The notes under the pieces: model-generated
Databases searched by the model: none
Seen by the model: the letters and a program-made list of their open reading frames with translations, nothing else
Told to the model about the DNA's origin: nothing
Translations under genes and position numbers: made by a program
DNA from: Arthrobacter citreus
GTDB lineage: Bacteria > Actinomycetota > Actinomycetes > Actinomycetales > Micrococcaceae
Assembly: GCF_009192745.1 (NCBI RefSeq)
Contig: NZ_VTFV01000004.1
Location: 124,001-188,000 of the forward strand
Length of the DNA: 64,000 nucleotides
Reading direction: 5' to 3'
Shown: one piece after another, positions 51,567-60,790 of the stretch
How positions within the stretch are numbered: position 1 is the stretch's first letter
Layout of the letters: each line of letters opens with the position of its first letter

Positions 51567-51603
51567 CGGTCCGGCAGGCGGAAACGGCCCCGGACATGAA
51601 GAA

Positions 51604-51654
51604 CGCCGGCAGACTGTGGGGTTGGTTGGGGGGAACAACCCTAGTCTGCCGGCG
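51604..51654. terminator. Terminator-like hairpin after acyP
   Basis: Perfect 12-bp arms CGCCGGCAGACT / AGTCTGCCGGCG with an inner GGGTTG/CAACCC pair. 38 bases after the acyP stop. The remaining 120 bases to 51777 hold nothing recognisable. Confidence 0.7.
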
Positions 51655-51777
51655 CCGGATAGTTCACTACGCTATCCATTCATCACTCGCACCCTTATGA
51701 GGTACTAACTACGTTAGGACAGGGGTCTGGAAAGCTCCTGTCAGCAAGCTGGCAACTTCCTGAGAGTGGCTGCAGAC

Positions 51778-52509
51778 CTACGCGGCGCGCTTCAGGTCCT
51801 GGGCACCCGTGGGCCTGCCAGCGCCCTGGGTGCCGGCCTGGGCGGGACGGGGCTTGCTGCCCTTCTTCTTTTTCGCCGATGCTTTTTTGTTCACCACGGA
51901 CTTGCCGGCGGACGGGTTCTTCACGGCCGGGGTTTTCGCAGCGGCCGGCGTCGCACCAGGTGTGCCGGAGGCAGCCTTCGGCGAGACAGCCGCGCTGGCA
52001 GATAATCCATCGGCAGCGGCAGGGAACACCGGCGCTGCGGCATCCTCCTGGCGGCTCAGCAGGTCGCGTGCGAATACCGCCTCTGCACCAGGTTCACGGA
52101 AAACCGGCGCAGCAGCCGCCTGCTGGGAACCAGCGGACCACGGCGATGCCGCCGGACGGGTGCCCGGACGTGCCGGGGTCAACGCCGCACGGATTTCCTC
52201 GGCTGCAAAACGGGTGGCATCGATAAACGCGGCCGCAGCTGCGTCTTCCGGCGCATGTTCAACCCGGCGGACAGCAGAGCGCTTCACCAGCCGGTACGCG
52301 GCGGAAACCACCACTAGGATGGCAACACCCGTCCCGTACATCAGGGCCAGGGACAGCGCCAGGGAAGTTGTCCCGCCAGAGAAGGAGCCGTACCCCGCCA
52401 CCGCCAGGACAAGCCACACAACGCTCACCGCTGTAATGACAGAACGGGCTTTGACGTAGAAGGGACGCTGCTGCACGCCGGCTAGCTGCGGCGGCATGAT
52501 TTCTGGCAC
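51778..52509 (-). CDS. Two-helix membrane protein with Ala/Lys-rich tail, function unknown
   Basis: 243 residues. Two membrane helices (about 23-45 and 52-72), then about 170 mostly disordered residues rich in Ala, Pro and Ser, ending in a strongly basic stretch (NKKASAKKKKGSKPRPAQ, about 208-225). GTG 52509 was chosen because AGAGG lies 8 bases upstream; ATG 52497 is possible. The basic tail might bind nucleic acid or teichoic-type polymers. No family is recognised. Confidence 0.7.
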   Translation of the reverse strand: MPEIMPPQLAGVQQRPFYVKARSVITAVSVVWLVLAVAGYGSFSGGTTSLALSLALMYGTGVAILVVVSAAYRLVKRSAVRRVEHAPEDAAAAAFIDATRFAAEEIRAALTPARPGTRPAASPWSAGSQQAAAAPVFREPGAEAVFARDLLSRQEDAAAPVFPAAADGLSASAAVSPKAASGTPGATPAAAKTPAVKNPSAGKSVVNKKASAKKKKGSKPRPAQAGTQGAGRPTGAQDLKRAA

Positions 52510-52661
52510 TGACGAGACCTCTCAAAAGCACAAACAGCAGGACTGGAATAGGAAATTGGCCGGAGCCGGCCTGCCCTTCAACTGTAGGTTTCCCAGGCCC
52601 TGCCTTTGACCATTCCCGCGCTGTTTCACCGATTCGTTACATGCCGGGGATGAGAGATTGG

Positions 52662-53741
52662 TCACAGTCCCGCACGGGCGGGTGAAAGCGCCTCGGAGAC
52701 GTCCAGAAACGGGTGCCTGCCAAGCAGCTGGGCGGCAGCGAGTTCGGCTATGCCTGAGGAGGTTTGGAACCCGTATCCACCCTGCCCAGCCAACCAGAAA
52801 AAGCCGGGAACGGCGTCGTCGAACCCCACCACGGGCACTCCGTCCGCTGCCTGGGTGCGCAGCCCCGTCCAGGCGCGGACAGAGCGTCCCAGCTCCAGGC
52901 TGGTCAGGGAGTTGACCAGGGCGACCAGCTCCGCCACGTCCTCGGGCCTGTGCCGGGCGTCCTCCGGCGGACTCGGAACCGCTTCCGACGGGGAGACCAG
53001 CACACCCTCAAGGTCTGGGCGGTAGTAGAAGTTATCCAGCGCGCCGGCGACCATCGGCCCGTCCGCTGCCGGCGGGTTGCCGGCCTCCACGATCGCGGCA
53101 GTTCGCCGGTAGGGCTGGAGCCCGCGCGGCCGGGCGCCGAACAGGCCGGCGACGGAGTCGGCCCAGGCGCCGGCCGCGTTGACGACTGCAGCCGCACTGA
53201 AGCTCTCCTCGCCTGCAGAGACCAGCCACTCACCTTCCCTGCCGCGTCTGACGGCATCCATCCTCCGGCCAGTCAGGATACGGCCGCCGCCGGCCTCAAT
53301 CCGTGCCCGGTGCCAGTCCATCAGGATGTCCGTATTACACGAGACGGACGTTGTATCGAGCCCTGCGGCTTCGAAGTTCCCGGCCGCCAGTTCCGGCGCC
53401 AGGCCCATGGCCTGGGCGACGGTGATCGGGTGCATGTGTCCGCTCGCCCGGTCCCGGACATCCTCCTCGCGGCCCACGAGCATAAAGGACCGGGGCCGCA
53501 GAATTGGCTCGGGCAGGCCGGCCTCCAGTTCCCGGATGAGCGCCAGGGTGCGAACGGTGAGGTCCTGGACTACGGGCGGGCCGTAGCTGGGGATGAGCTG
53601 CCGGGCGGAGCGGGAGGAGGTGTGGTATCCGAGTTCGTTCTCGGCTTCCAGGAGCACGACTCCGGTTTCCCCGGCCAGGCGCGAGGCGAGGGAGAGCCCG
53701 GCGATACCACCGCCGATAATGAGCACGGGAATCTCAGGCAC
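52662..53741 (-). CDS. FAD-dependent oxidoreductase (DAO family)
   Basis: 359 residues. FAD-binding GGGIAGLSLASRLAG at 10-24, then the DAO-type substrate domain, and near the end GFFWLAGQGGYGFQTSSG, the second FAD contact. Resembles glycine/D-amino-acid or 2-hydroxyglutarate oxidases; substrate open. 8-base overlap with the PP2C-like gene upstream. Confidence 0.88.
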   Translation of the reverse strand: MPEIPVLIIGGGIAGLSLASRLAGETGVVLLEAENELGYHTSSRSARQLIPSYGPPVVQDLTVRTLALIRELEAGLPEPILRPRSFMLVGREEDVRDRASGHMHPITVAQAMGLAPELAAGNFEAAGLDTTSVSCNTDILMDWHRARIEAGGGRILTGRRMDAVRRGREGEWLVSAGEESFSAAAVVNAAGAWADSVAGLFGARPRGLQPYRRTAAIVEAGNPPAADGPMVAGALDNFYYRPDLEGVLVSPSEAVPSPPEDARHRPEDVAELVALVNSLTSLELGRSVRAWTGLRTQAADGVPVVGFDDAVPGFFWLAGQGGYGFQTSSGIAELAAAQLLGRHPFLDVSEALSPARAGL

Positions 53742-54537
53742 CGGGCACCACCGTCAGGATCGTCGCATCGTCCGCTTTTTCACCGATAGCCGCCTGCCGG
53801 CGGCGAAGCTCGAGCAGCAGCTGCTGCGCGCCGACGGGTGTTGATGCCGCCCTCAGGAAACTGCAGGGGCTGTCCACCAGCCCAAGGTCAACTGCACGCC
53901 AGGCTCCGTCGGATGCCAGCACCACGCGCTTCGGGGCGGGCAGGCGGGCCAGATGGGCGTGCTGTACCGCTTCCGGTTCCCGCCGGGCCACCCAAAGGCG
54001 TCCCGGCGTATTGCGCAGCTCCCGGTCCCGGCGCAGCAGCTCCCGCGCCTGGTCGGGGTCGGCCGGGTGTTCGCGGTGGACACGAAGGTCCGCAGGTTCG
54101 CTCGTCACATGCACAACGGATCCATCCTCCAGTTCCACTGCCGCGTGGCAGTCAGCCAATACCATCACGTCGACGCCGCCGTCTGTGAGCTGCGCGAGGG
54201 CCAGCGCAGCGCTCGGGAAGCGGGTATGTTCATTCCCGGCCCGCTCCTCCCCCACCCGGTCCATGCGGCGTAGAGCCTCAGCCAGCATGCCGCCTGCTTC
54301 GGAACCTGAAGCAGCATCCGGGCCGGGCTTCGCCTTGGCGCTCTCGGCCAGCAGCAGATCCAGTGTCCGGGCATACCAGGACGGATTGGACGCTCCGGGC
54401 AGGTCCAGTTCCGGCAGCAGCGAGGTGGCCCCGTCAATCACCCAGGCACTGGCGGCTGCGTAGCCGCAGCTGTCCTCGGTGACGTGCCCGTCCCCTTCTG
54501 TCTGTACGCGGACGGAGTGACTCCAGGAAGTGGGCAT
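53734..54537 (-). CDS. PP2C-like protein phosphatase
   Basis: 267 residues. Metal-binding aspartates appear in order: ED (TEDSCGYAA), AWVIDGATSL, VLASDGAWRAV and KADDATILTVV. The PP2C fold dephosphorylates Ser/Thr, but small actinobacterial versions like this have no known target. 20 bases after the APH gene and overlapping the DAO gene by 8 bases; a CAGAAT -10 lies 5 bases before its ATG. Confidence 0.78.
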   Translation of the reverse strand: MPTSWSHSVRVQTEGDGHVTEDSCGYAAASAWVIDGATSLLPELDLPGASNPSWYARTLDLLLAESAKAKPGPDAASGSEAGGMLAEALRRMDRVGEERAGNEHTRFPSAALALAQLTDGGVDVMVLADCHAAVELEDGSVVHVTSEPADLRVHREHPADPDQARELLRRDRELRNTPGRLWVARREPEAVQHAHLARLPAPKRVVLASDGAWRAVDLGLVDSPCSFLRAASTPVGAQQLLLELRRRQAAIGEKADDATILTVVPGA

Positions 54538-54557
54538 AGCTCATTCTGGCACGCGTC

Positions 54558-55454
54558 CTACAGCCAGGAGAGGTCGTCGGTCAGGATCTCCATGAGAGTC
54601 TCCGAGCCCACGAGGTAGAGTCCGGGATGGCGCTGCGCCCCCGCCAGCAGGTTTGAAGCCATGCACAGCGCCCAGCCGCGCGCCCGCAGCCAGACGGCCG
54701 GATCGGCGTCGTACCGGGCGCCCAGCGCGCTCCGGAACGCGTGCCGCCCGGCTGGGTCGAACACCAGCCAGGCTGCCGCGAGGTCTGCGGCCGGGTCTCC
54801 GGCGGTGAGGTCGCCGAAATCGATGACAGCCTGGAGGCCCCCGTTTCCGGCAATCAGGTTGGCCGGGTGCAAATCCCCGTGCAGCCAGAGCGGCTCCGAG
54901 TTCCAGCCGGGCAGCTCCAGTGCCTCCGCCCAGAGCTCAGCGACCCGGGCCGCATGCGGCACCATTCCCGAGTGGAGCCGTTCCTGCACGGCCGCATCCC
55001 GGGATGCCAGCGGACCGCCCACCGCGGGGTTGCGCGGATAGTCCGGCGGCGCGGGTGTATGGAAGGCATTGAGGAACCCTGCCAGCGGCGTTGCCAGCGA
55101 AACGTTTCGGTCCCGCGGCTGCAGGGACACGTCGAGTCCGTCATACCAGGTGCTGATGCTCCAGGGGTACGGATAGGGCTCCTGGGGAATCCCGCAGTAG
55201 ACGGGCGCAGAAGTAGCCGTAGCCAGCCCGTCCGTAAGCACCGGCAGCCACTGCTGTTCCTTGGCCATCAGTACGGCGGCGTCATCCCGCCGGGGAAGGC
55301 GGACGGCGTATTCGCTGCCCAGCCGGAAAACATGGTTGACCCAGCCATCGCCCACGGGAGCAAGCGGTTGGTCCGCCAGCTGCGGCTGCTGGGCCTGCAG
55401 CAGGCCGCGGACCAGCTCGGCATCCACCCTGAGCCGGGACGGCACGCTAGCCAT
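54558..55454 (-). CDS. Aminoglycoside-phosphotransferase-family kinase
   Basis: 298 residues, APH/choline-kinase fold. Catalytic loop LHGDLHPANLI, metal DFGD in VIDFGDLTAGDP, and N-terminal nucleotide site (VFRLGSEYAVRLPRRDD). Chromosomal members usually phosphorylate a sugar, aminoglycoside or small alcohol; drug resistance should not be assumed. First of the APH-PP2C-DAO trio. Confidence 0.88.
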   Translation of the reverse strand: MASVPSRLRVDAELVRGLLQAQQPQLADQPLAPVGDGWVNHVFRLGSEYAVRLPRRDDAAVLMAKEQQWLPVLTDGLATATSAPVYCGIPQEPYPYPWSISTWYDGLDVSLQPRDRNVSLATPLAGFLNAFHTPAPPDYPRNPAVGGPLASRDAAVQERLHSGMVPHAARVAELWAEALELPGWNSEPLWLHGDLHPANLIAGNGGLQAVIDFGDLTAGDPAADLAAAWLVFDPAGRHAFRSALGARYDADPAVWLRARGWALCMASNLLAGAQRHPGLYLVGSETLMEILTDDLSWL

Positions 55455-55507
55455 GCCAGCACCCTACCCCGGCCGCGGGCGTCCGGGCAGGGCGGTAAAC
55501 GCCGAAA

Positions 55508-55561
55508 GGCCCCGGAGCCGGCGCATCAGGTCGATTGACCGTCAGCGCCGGTTCCGGGGCC
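55508..55561 (-). terminator. Terminator of gatCAB
   Basis: 17-base arms (left GGCCCCGGAGCCGGCGC) pair with a single G-T wobble over a 20-base loop, about 20 bases past the gatB stop. Confidence 0.8.
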
Positions 55562-55581
55562 GGTGCGGGTGTGCCGCGGTG

Positions 55582-57099
55582 CTAGGCGGAGACGCCCAGG
55601 CGTTCCAGGATCAGCTCGCGCACGCGGCCGGCGTCGGCCTGTCCGCGGGTTGCCTTCATAACGCCGCCGACGATCGCACCGACGGCCTGGATCTTGCCGC
55701 CGCGGATCTTGTCCGCAACGTCCGGGGCTGCTGCCAAGGCTGCATCGATGGCTTCGAGCAGGGCTCCGTCATCGGACACCACGGCCAAGCCGCGCTTCTC
55801 GATGACTTCCTCCGGAGTGCCTTCGCCGGCGAGGACGCCGTCGAGGACCTGGCGGGCCAGCTTGTCGTTGATCTTGCCCGCCTGGACCAGGCGGTCCAGC
55901 TCAACGATCAGCTCCGGTGTGACGCCGGTATCCACCGGATCAACTTCGGCTTCCTTGGCACGGCGGGCAACCTCGCCCATCCACCACTTGCGGGCAACCT
56001 GGGCGGAGGCACCGGCTGCGATGGTCTCCTCAATGGCTTCCATCACGCCGGCGTTGACGACGTCGCGGAATTCCGCGTCGGAATAGCCCCAGTCTGCCTT
56101 CAGGCGCTTGCGGCGCTCGGCCGGCGGCTCGGGCAGCCGGGAACGCAGTTCCTCGATCCACTCCGTGGTGGTGACTACGGGCAGCAGGTCGGGTTCCGGG
56201 AAGTACCGGTAGTCATCGGCGTCGGACTTGGGCCGGCCGGAGGTGGTGGACCGGGTGTCCTCGTGCCAGTGACGGGTCTCCTGGACGATCTTCTCGCCGG
56301 AGTCCAGCACGGCGGCATGCCGCTGGATCTCGAACCGGACGGCGCGTTCGACGGCGCGCAGCGAGTTCACGTTCTTGGTTTCCGAACGCGTGCCGAACTT
56401 TTCCTGGCCGTGCGGGCGCAGGGATACGTTGGCGTCGCAGCGGACGTTGCCGCGCTCCATCTTCGCGTCGGAGACCCCGAGGTTCTTCACGATTTCCCGA
56501 ATGGCGGCCACGTAGGCCTTGGCGAGTTCGGGTGCGCGGGAACCGGCGCCCTCGATCGGCTTGGTGACGATTTCCACCAGCGGAACACCGGCCCGGTTGT
56601 AGTCCACCAGGGAGAAGTCGGCGCCCTGGATGCGGCCGGCAGCGCCGCCCATGTGGGTGAGCTTTCCGGCGTCCTCTTCCATGTGCGCGCGTTCGATCTC
56701 GACGCGGAACACGGTGCCGTCCTCCAGCTCAACGTCCAGCCAGCCGTCGTACGCGATGGGGTCTTCGTACTGGGAGGTCTGGAAGTTCTTGGGGGTGTCC
56801 GGGTAGAAGTACTGCTTCCGGGCAAAGGTGCAGGATTCGGCGATCTTGCAGTTCAGCGCCAGGCCGATCAGGATCGAGTACTCCACAGCCTTTTTGTTGA
56901 CCACCGGCAGCACGCCGGGCAGGCCAAGGTCCACGGGGGTGACGTTGGTGTTGGGTACGTCGCCGAACTCGTTCGGTGCGTCGGAGAACATCTTGGTCTT
57001 GGTGTTGAGCTCCACGTGGACCTCGAACCCCAGCACCGGGTCATACTTCTCCATGGCCTCTTCGAAGGGAAGGGTTTCTTCCTGGGTGTGCACGGACAT
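55582..57099 (-). CDS. gatB: Aspartyl/glutamyl-tRNA amidotransferase subunit B
   Basis: 505 residues. Binds the mischarged tRNA and activates it for amidation with ammonia from GatA. DPVLGFEVHVELNTKTKMF, the PNEFGDVPNT zinc-region equivalent, RCDANVSLRPHGQEKFGTRSE and the tail domain (KATRGQADAGRVRELI) are visible. ATG 57099 shares one base with the gatA stop; GGAGGA lies before it. Last gene of gatCAB. Confidence 0.97.
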   Translation of the reverse strand: MSVHTQEETLPFEEAMEKYDPVLGFEVHVELNTKTKMFSDAPNEFGDVPNTNVTPVDLGLPGVLPVVNKKAVEYSILIGLALNCKIAESCTFARKQYFYPDTPKNFQTSQYEDPIAYDGWLDVELEDGTVFRVEIERAHMEEDAGKLTHMGGAAGRIQGADFSLVDYNRAGVPLVEIVTKPIEGAGSRAPELAKAYVAAIREIVKNLGVSDAKMERGNVRCDANVSLRPHGQEKFGTRSETKNVNSLRAVERAVRFEIQRHAAVLDSGEKIVQETRHWHEDTRSTTSGRPKSDADDYRYFPEPDLLPVVTTTEWIEELRSRLPEPPAERRKRLKADWGYSDAEFRDVVNAGVMEAIEETIAAGASAQVARKWWMGEVARRAKEAEVDPVDTGVTPELIVELDRLVQAGKINDKLARQVLDGVLAGEGTPEEVIEKRGLAVVSDDGALLEAIDAALAAAPDVADKIRGGKIQAVGAIVGGVMKATRGQADAGRVRELILERLGVSA

Positions 57100-58601
57100 T
57101 ACTTTCCTCCTCCGAGTACGGGTGCCGAGGCCAGCAGCGGGCCGCCCCACTTTTGCTCCAGCAGGCCTTCAAGTGCCGCGCCGGCACGGTAGAGGCGAAC
57201 ATCTTCACGGGCCGGAGCCAGGAACTGGATGCCAACCGGCAGCCCGTCGGCCAGGCCGCCGGGGATGGAGATGCCGGGAACGCCGGCCATGTTGGCCGGA
57301 ATGGTGGCGACGTCGTTCAGGTACATGGCCAGCGGATCATCCAGCTTTTCGCCGAGCTTGAACGCGGTGTTCGGCGAGGTCGGGGAAATCAGCACGTCAG
57401 CCTGCGCAAACGCGGCGTTGAAGTCGCGCTGGATCAGGGTGCGGACCTTCTGGGCCGAGCCGTAGTAAGCGTCGTAGTAGCCGGCCGAGAGGGCATAGGT
57501 GCCCAGGATGATGCGGCGCTTGACCTCGTCCCCGAAACCGGCGGCGCGGGTGGCACCCATAACGCGCTCAATGGTGAGCGGCGGGTCGGCGGGCAGGCGG
57601 CGCATGCCGTAACGGACGCCGTCGTACTTCGCCAGGTTGGAGGAGGCCTCCGAGGGCATGATCAGGTAGTAGGCGCCCAGCGCGTACTTGAAGTTGGGGC
57701 AGGAGACCTCAACGATTTCCGCTCCCGCGTCCTTGAGCAGTTCCAGCGACTCGTCAAAGCGGGCCTGCACGCCGGGCTGGTAGCCCTCGCCCTGCAGTTC
57801 CTTGATGACGCCGATGCGCATGCCCGCGACGCTGCCGTTGCGGGCTGCCTCAGCCAGGTTGCCCACAGGGTCGCTCAGCGAGGTGGAGTCGCGCGGATCG
57901 TGTCCGCCGATGACTTCCTGCAGCAGCGCGGCGTCCAGCACGGTCCGGGACACCGGGCCGATCTGGTCCAGCGAGGAGGCCATGGCGATCGCACCGTAGC
58001 GTGAGACGCCGCCGTAGGTGGGCTTCACGCCAACGGAACCGGTGACGGATGCGGGCTGGCGGATTGAACCGCCGGTGTCCGTACCGAGGGCCAGCGGTGC
58101 TTCGAAAGCGGCAACGGCCGCAGCCGAGCCGCCGCCGGAGCCGCCGGGGATGCGGTCCAGATCCCAGGGATTGCGGGTGGGGCCGTAGGCGGAGTGCTCG
58201 GTGGAGGAACCCATGGCGAATTCGTCCAGGTTGGTCTTGCCGAGCATCGGCATGCGGGCGGCACGGATCCGGGAGATCACGGTGGCGTCGTAGGGGCTCA
58301 TCCAGCCTTCGAGCATCTTGGACCCGGCAGTGGTGGGCTGGCCCACCGTCACAATGAGGTCCTTGATGGCGATGGGCACGCCGGCCAGGGTGTGCAGTTC
58401 TTCACCGGAGGCACGGGCCTTGTCCACACCGGCGGCAACTTCGAGCGCCTCATCAGTGTTGACGTGCAGGAACGCGTTAATGTCCCCGTCGACGTCGGCG
58501 ATACGGTCCAGGTGCGCCTGGGTGACCTCGACGGCGGAAACCTCGCGGGAGGCCAGTTTCTCCGCCAGGACGGCAGCGGGAGAGGTAATCAGTTCACTCA
58601 T
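57099..58601 (-). CDS. gatA: Aspartyl/glutamyl-tRNA amidotransferase subunit A
   Basis: 500 residues, amidase-signature enzyme. Catalytic Lys in [12 protein letters not shown] and the Ser-cisSer pair in [34 protein letters not shown]. Releases ammonia from glutamine. It starts 8 bases after gatC. Confidence 0.97.
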   Translation of the reverse strand: MSELITSPAAVLAEKLASREVSAVEVTQAHLDRIADVDGDINAFLHVNTDEALEVAAGVDKARASGEELHTLAGVPIAIKDLIVTVGQPTTAGSKMLEGWMSPYDATVISRIRAARMPMLGKTNLDEFAMGSSTEHSAYGPTRNPWDLDRIPGGSGGGSAAAVAAFEAPLALGTDTGGSIRQPASVTGSVGVKPTYGGVSRYGAIAMASSLDQIGPVSRTVLDAALLQEVIGGHDPRDSTSLSDPVGNLAEAARNGSVAGMRIGVIKELQGEGYQPGVQARFDESLELLKDAGAEIVEVSCPNFKYALGAYYLIMPSEASSNLAKYDGVRYGMRRLPADPPLTIERVMGATRAAGFGDEVKRRIILGTYALSAGYYDAYYGSAQKVRTLIQRDFNAAFAQADVLISPTSPNTAFKLGEKLDDPLAMYLNDVATIPANMAGVPGISIPGGLADGLPVGIQFLAPAREDVRLYRAGAALEGLLEQKWGGPLLASAPVLGGGK

Positions 58602-58609
58602 GGAAGTCT

Positions 58610-58906
58610 TTACTCCTCATCCAGGATGGCAGGGACCTTGAAGCGGCCTTCGGCGTTGTCCGGCGCGCCGGACAGGGCCTGCTCATTGGTCAGCGTCTGC
58701 CCCACGACGTCCTCGCGGAACACATTCGCCAGCGGGATCGGGTGGGAGGTGGCCGGGATGTCCTCGCCGGCAACTTCGCTTACGGATTTGATCGAATCCA
58801 CGATGACGTCAAGCTCGCCGGCCATTTTGTCCAGCTCGTCATCGGTCATCTCAATGTGGGCCAGCCGCGCCAGATGCGCCACAGCCTCACGATTGATCTC
58901 AGACAT
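58610..58906 (-). CDS. gatC: Aspartyl/glutamyl-tRNA amidotransferase subunit C
   Basis: 98 residues with the GatC opening [17 protein letters not shown] and end motif RFKVPAIL. Stabilises GatAB. GGGAG lies 4 bases before the ATG. First gene of gatCAB. Confidence 0.96.
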   Translation of the reverse strand: MSEINREAVAHLARLAHIEMTDDELDKMAGELDVIVDSIKSVSEVAGEDIPATSHPIPLANVFREDVVGQTLTNEQALSGAPDNAEGRFKVPAILDEE

Positions 58907-59073
58907 GAGTCTCCCATGCGTCTTATGCAGTATTTTCGGCCTTTACGCCGGTATCCGTACCAGTCTACGGCGTTTGGGCCTTCGGTTCGGGTGGCCGGGA
59001 CATACAGGGCGCGGCTGCTTCACGCAGCGCGGAAACCCAGCGTCCGACGCCGGAGGGTGTGTTCCGCCTGCGC

Positions 59074-59568
59074 TCAGAGTTCCAGCCGGAAGACCCACAG
59101 AACGTAGTCTTCGCCGGGAACGGTCCAGTCGCGTTCCGGCACTCGCTCAAAGCCCAGGGACAGGTACATGCTGTGCGCCCCGAGCATGCTGGTCATGCTG
59201 GTCAGGGAAACAGCGTGGATTCCCTCGAGGCTGCGGGCGTGCTCCACGATGGCGTTGACGAGGACTCGTCCCACTCCCCCGCGCTGCAGGGCGGGATCCA
59301 CCGCCAGCATGCGGAACTCGAGTTCACCTTCGACGGCGATGTCCGTGTAGGGCTGGCCGGCGAACGTCACGGCCGCGGAGCCTGCTACCACGCCGTCCTT
59401 CTCCGCTACCCACAGTTCGGCATGCTGGTCGCGGTGTTCGACGTTCTCAAGTTCCTGGACGTAGGGATTGTCGGCGTCAATGAACCCGGCCTTGAGGTAC
59501 GCCTCACGGGTAATCCGGCGGATGTCTTCATAGTCAGCCGGTGTTGCCCGCCGGACGGTGATGCTCAT
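59074..59568 (-). CDS. GNAT-family N-acetyltransferase
   Basis: 164 residues. The acetyl-CoA site MLAVDPALQRGGVGRVLVNAIVEHA (about 88-112) and C-terminal YLSLGFERVPERD are clear. The substrate is unknown. Located upstream of gatC on the same strand with a 167-base gap. Confidence 0.9.
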   Translation of the reverse strand: MSITVRRATPADYEDIRRITREAYLKAGFIDADNPYVQELENVEHRDQHAELWVAEKDGVVAGSAAVTFAGQPYTDIAVEGELEFRMLAVDPALQRGGVGRVLVNAIVEHARSLEGIHAVSLTSMTSMLGAHSMYLSLGFERVPERDWTVPGEDYVLWVFRLEL

Positions 59569-59701
59569 TGGTGTTACGAATCCTTACGTGGGGGTTGATT
59601 TCCACGGTTGATTCTATCCGCGCACCCGCCTGTTCAGGCGCCGGTGGTGACGGCGCCCACAACGGCTTCGGGTGGACCGGTTCGCAGGTCCCGGGCGCGG
59701 G

Positions 59702-60148
59702 TCAGCGCCGGCGGGCGGCGGCTGCGCAGGCAACGCAGAAGCGTGCTTCCGGACGGATCTCCAGCCGCGCCTCGGGGATGGGCTCTCCGCAGCGTTCGCA
59801 GACTCCGTAGGCGCCGTCGTCGAGCCTCACCCGGGCGTCCAGGAGTTCCACGAGCGAAGCTTCGAGGGCCGCAAGCATTGAAACCTCATTGGCCCGTTCA
59901 ACCGTGACGGTGGTGCCCTCGGGGTCGTGCTCGTCATCCGCAGGCGTGTCCTTTGCCGCCGCAGTCACTTCCCGAATATCTGCGAGCACCGTGTCGATTT
60001 TCGCGCGGGCTGAATCTATGTGCTCGTCGAGAATGGCAGCGAAGCGGGCGGTATCCAGGTCTTTGGGCGTTTGGGGCTTCGGTTCCTGGACACGTGCTGT
60101 GACGGCTGGTGCCAGCTTGCGCGATGCCGCTGTGACTTTACGGGGCAT
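59702..60148 (-). CDS. DksA/TraR-type zinc-finger protein
   Basis: 148 residues. N-terminal basic/linker part, a helical hairpin (about 32-105) and a C-terminal C4 zinc finger (CERCGEPIPEARLEIRPEARFCVACAA). Such proteins bind in the RNA-polymerase secondary channel. The start at MPRKVTA (ATG 60148) has GGAAGGA upstream. Confidence 0.88.
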   Translation of the reverse strand: MPRKVTAASRKLAPAVTARVQEPKPQTPKDLDTARFAAILDEHIDSARAKIDTVLADIREVTAAAKDTPADDEHDPEGTTVTVERANEVSMLAALEASLVELLDARVRLDDGAYGVCERCGEPIPEARLEIRPEARFCVACAAAARRR

Positions 60149-60499
60149 GGTGCGTCCTTCCGGGTCCATGGATCTCGCTCAGTTCCGGCTGCTCGAACAG
60201 TTCCGGCCGTTCGATCAGTTCCACCAATTATCCGCGCGGAAGCTTCTTTTACCCGCCCCCGCAGGCCCCGCTTTCCTCAGGGCTTAAACCTTTCTGCCAC
60301 GTCCGTAATACACGTGCCCAGAGTGGCTGGAGAGCATCAAAGCTCAAGATTGCCTCAAGCCAGGCGCAGGAAAGACGAAATTCTCGGTCCCAGCGAAAAT
60401 CAGGTAGCCGGGACCGGCCCGTTTCACACATGTGTTAGCTAGTCTCACTTCACCGTTCCTGATTGGTCTCGTAACGGAGTTCTAGCACTGGGGGTAGAC
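60149..60499. other. Divergent gap between the zinc-finger gene and the small orphan
   Basis: 351 bases without a gene. Includes CGGTCCC/GGGACCG (60385-60391 and 60410-60416), a palindromic ACACATGTGT at about 60425-60434 and a CCGTT/AACGG pair at about 60451-60475. A TAGTCT -10-like hexamer (about 60439-60444) and GGGGG before the ATG at 60500 could drive the orphan. Confidence 0.45.
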
Positions 60500-60751
60500 A
60501 TGAAGCAGGAAATCCGGCTCGCTCCGGGCATGATCGTCAGCTGCCAAAAAGGCATCAGCTCCGTGAAGCTGCGGGTCATGGGAGCTTCACGCTGCGACGG
60601 CTGCAGCAAGATGGGCGTCATAGTCCAGGTCATGGAAGACGCCGTGGTGGACAACTTCCACTACTGGAAAGGCCACGTGATTGTGATGGACCGGGACAAG
60701 ATCACGGTGGATTCAAAAACCGCCGTGCCGTCCTGGACCGGCGCTTACTAA
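60500..60751 (+). CDS. Small protein of unknown function
   Basis: 83 residues. No membrane helix or signal peptide; mostly beta-prone, with a CxxC-like pair (CDGC, about 33-36) and a third Cys near residue 15. Codon use is like its neighbours. A clear GGGGGTAG Shine-Dalgarno 4 bases before the ATG supports it. No family is recognised. Confidence 0.7.
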   Translation: MKQEIRLAPGMIVSCQKGISSVKLRVMGASRCDGCSKMGVIVQVMEDAVVDNFHYWKGHVIVMDRDKITVDSKTAVPSWTGAY

Positions 60752-60790
60752 GCCTGCCACTGCGGCCCGCGGGGCGGGATGCCCCGAGGC

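Noticed and set aside
52646-52661. Third CRP-like site (TGAGA-N6-TCACA)
   Set aside because: One arm is imperfect and it lies over 130 bases from the only gene it could serve; too weak to list.
54558-55454. Aminoglycoside resistance gene
   Set aside because: The fold is APH-like, but chromosomal members with these neighbours mostly act on other substrates; no mobile element is nearby.
54741-55538. Open frame on the plus strand opposite the APH gene
   Set aside because: Antisense shadow; no motif, no ribosome-binding site.
55261-57192. Very long open frame on the plus strand opposite gatB
   Set aside because: Antisense to a certain gene; Gly/Val/His-rich composition typical of such shadows.
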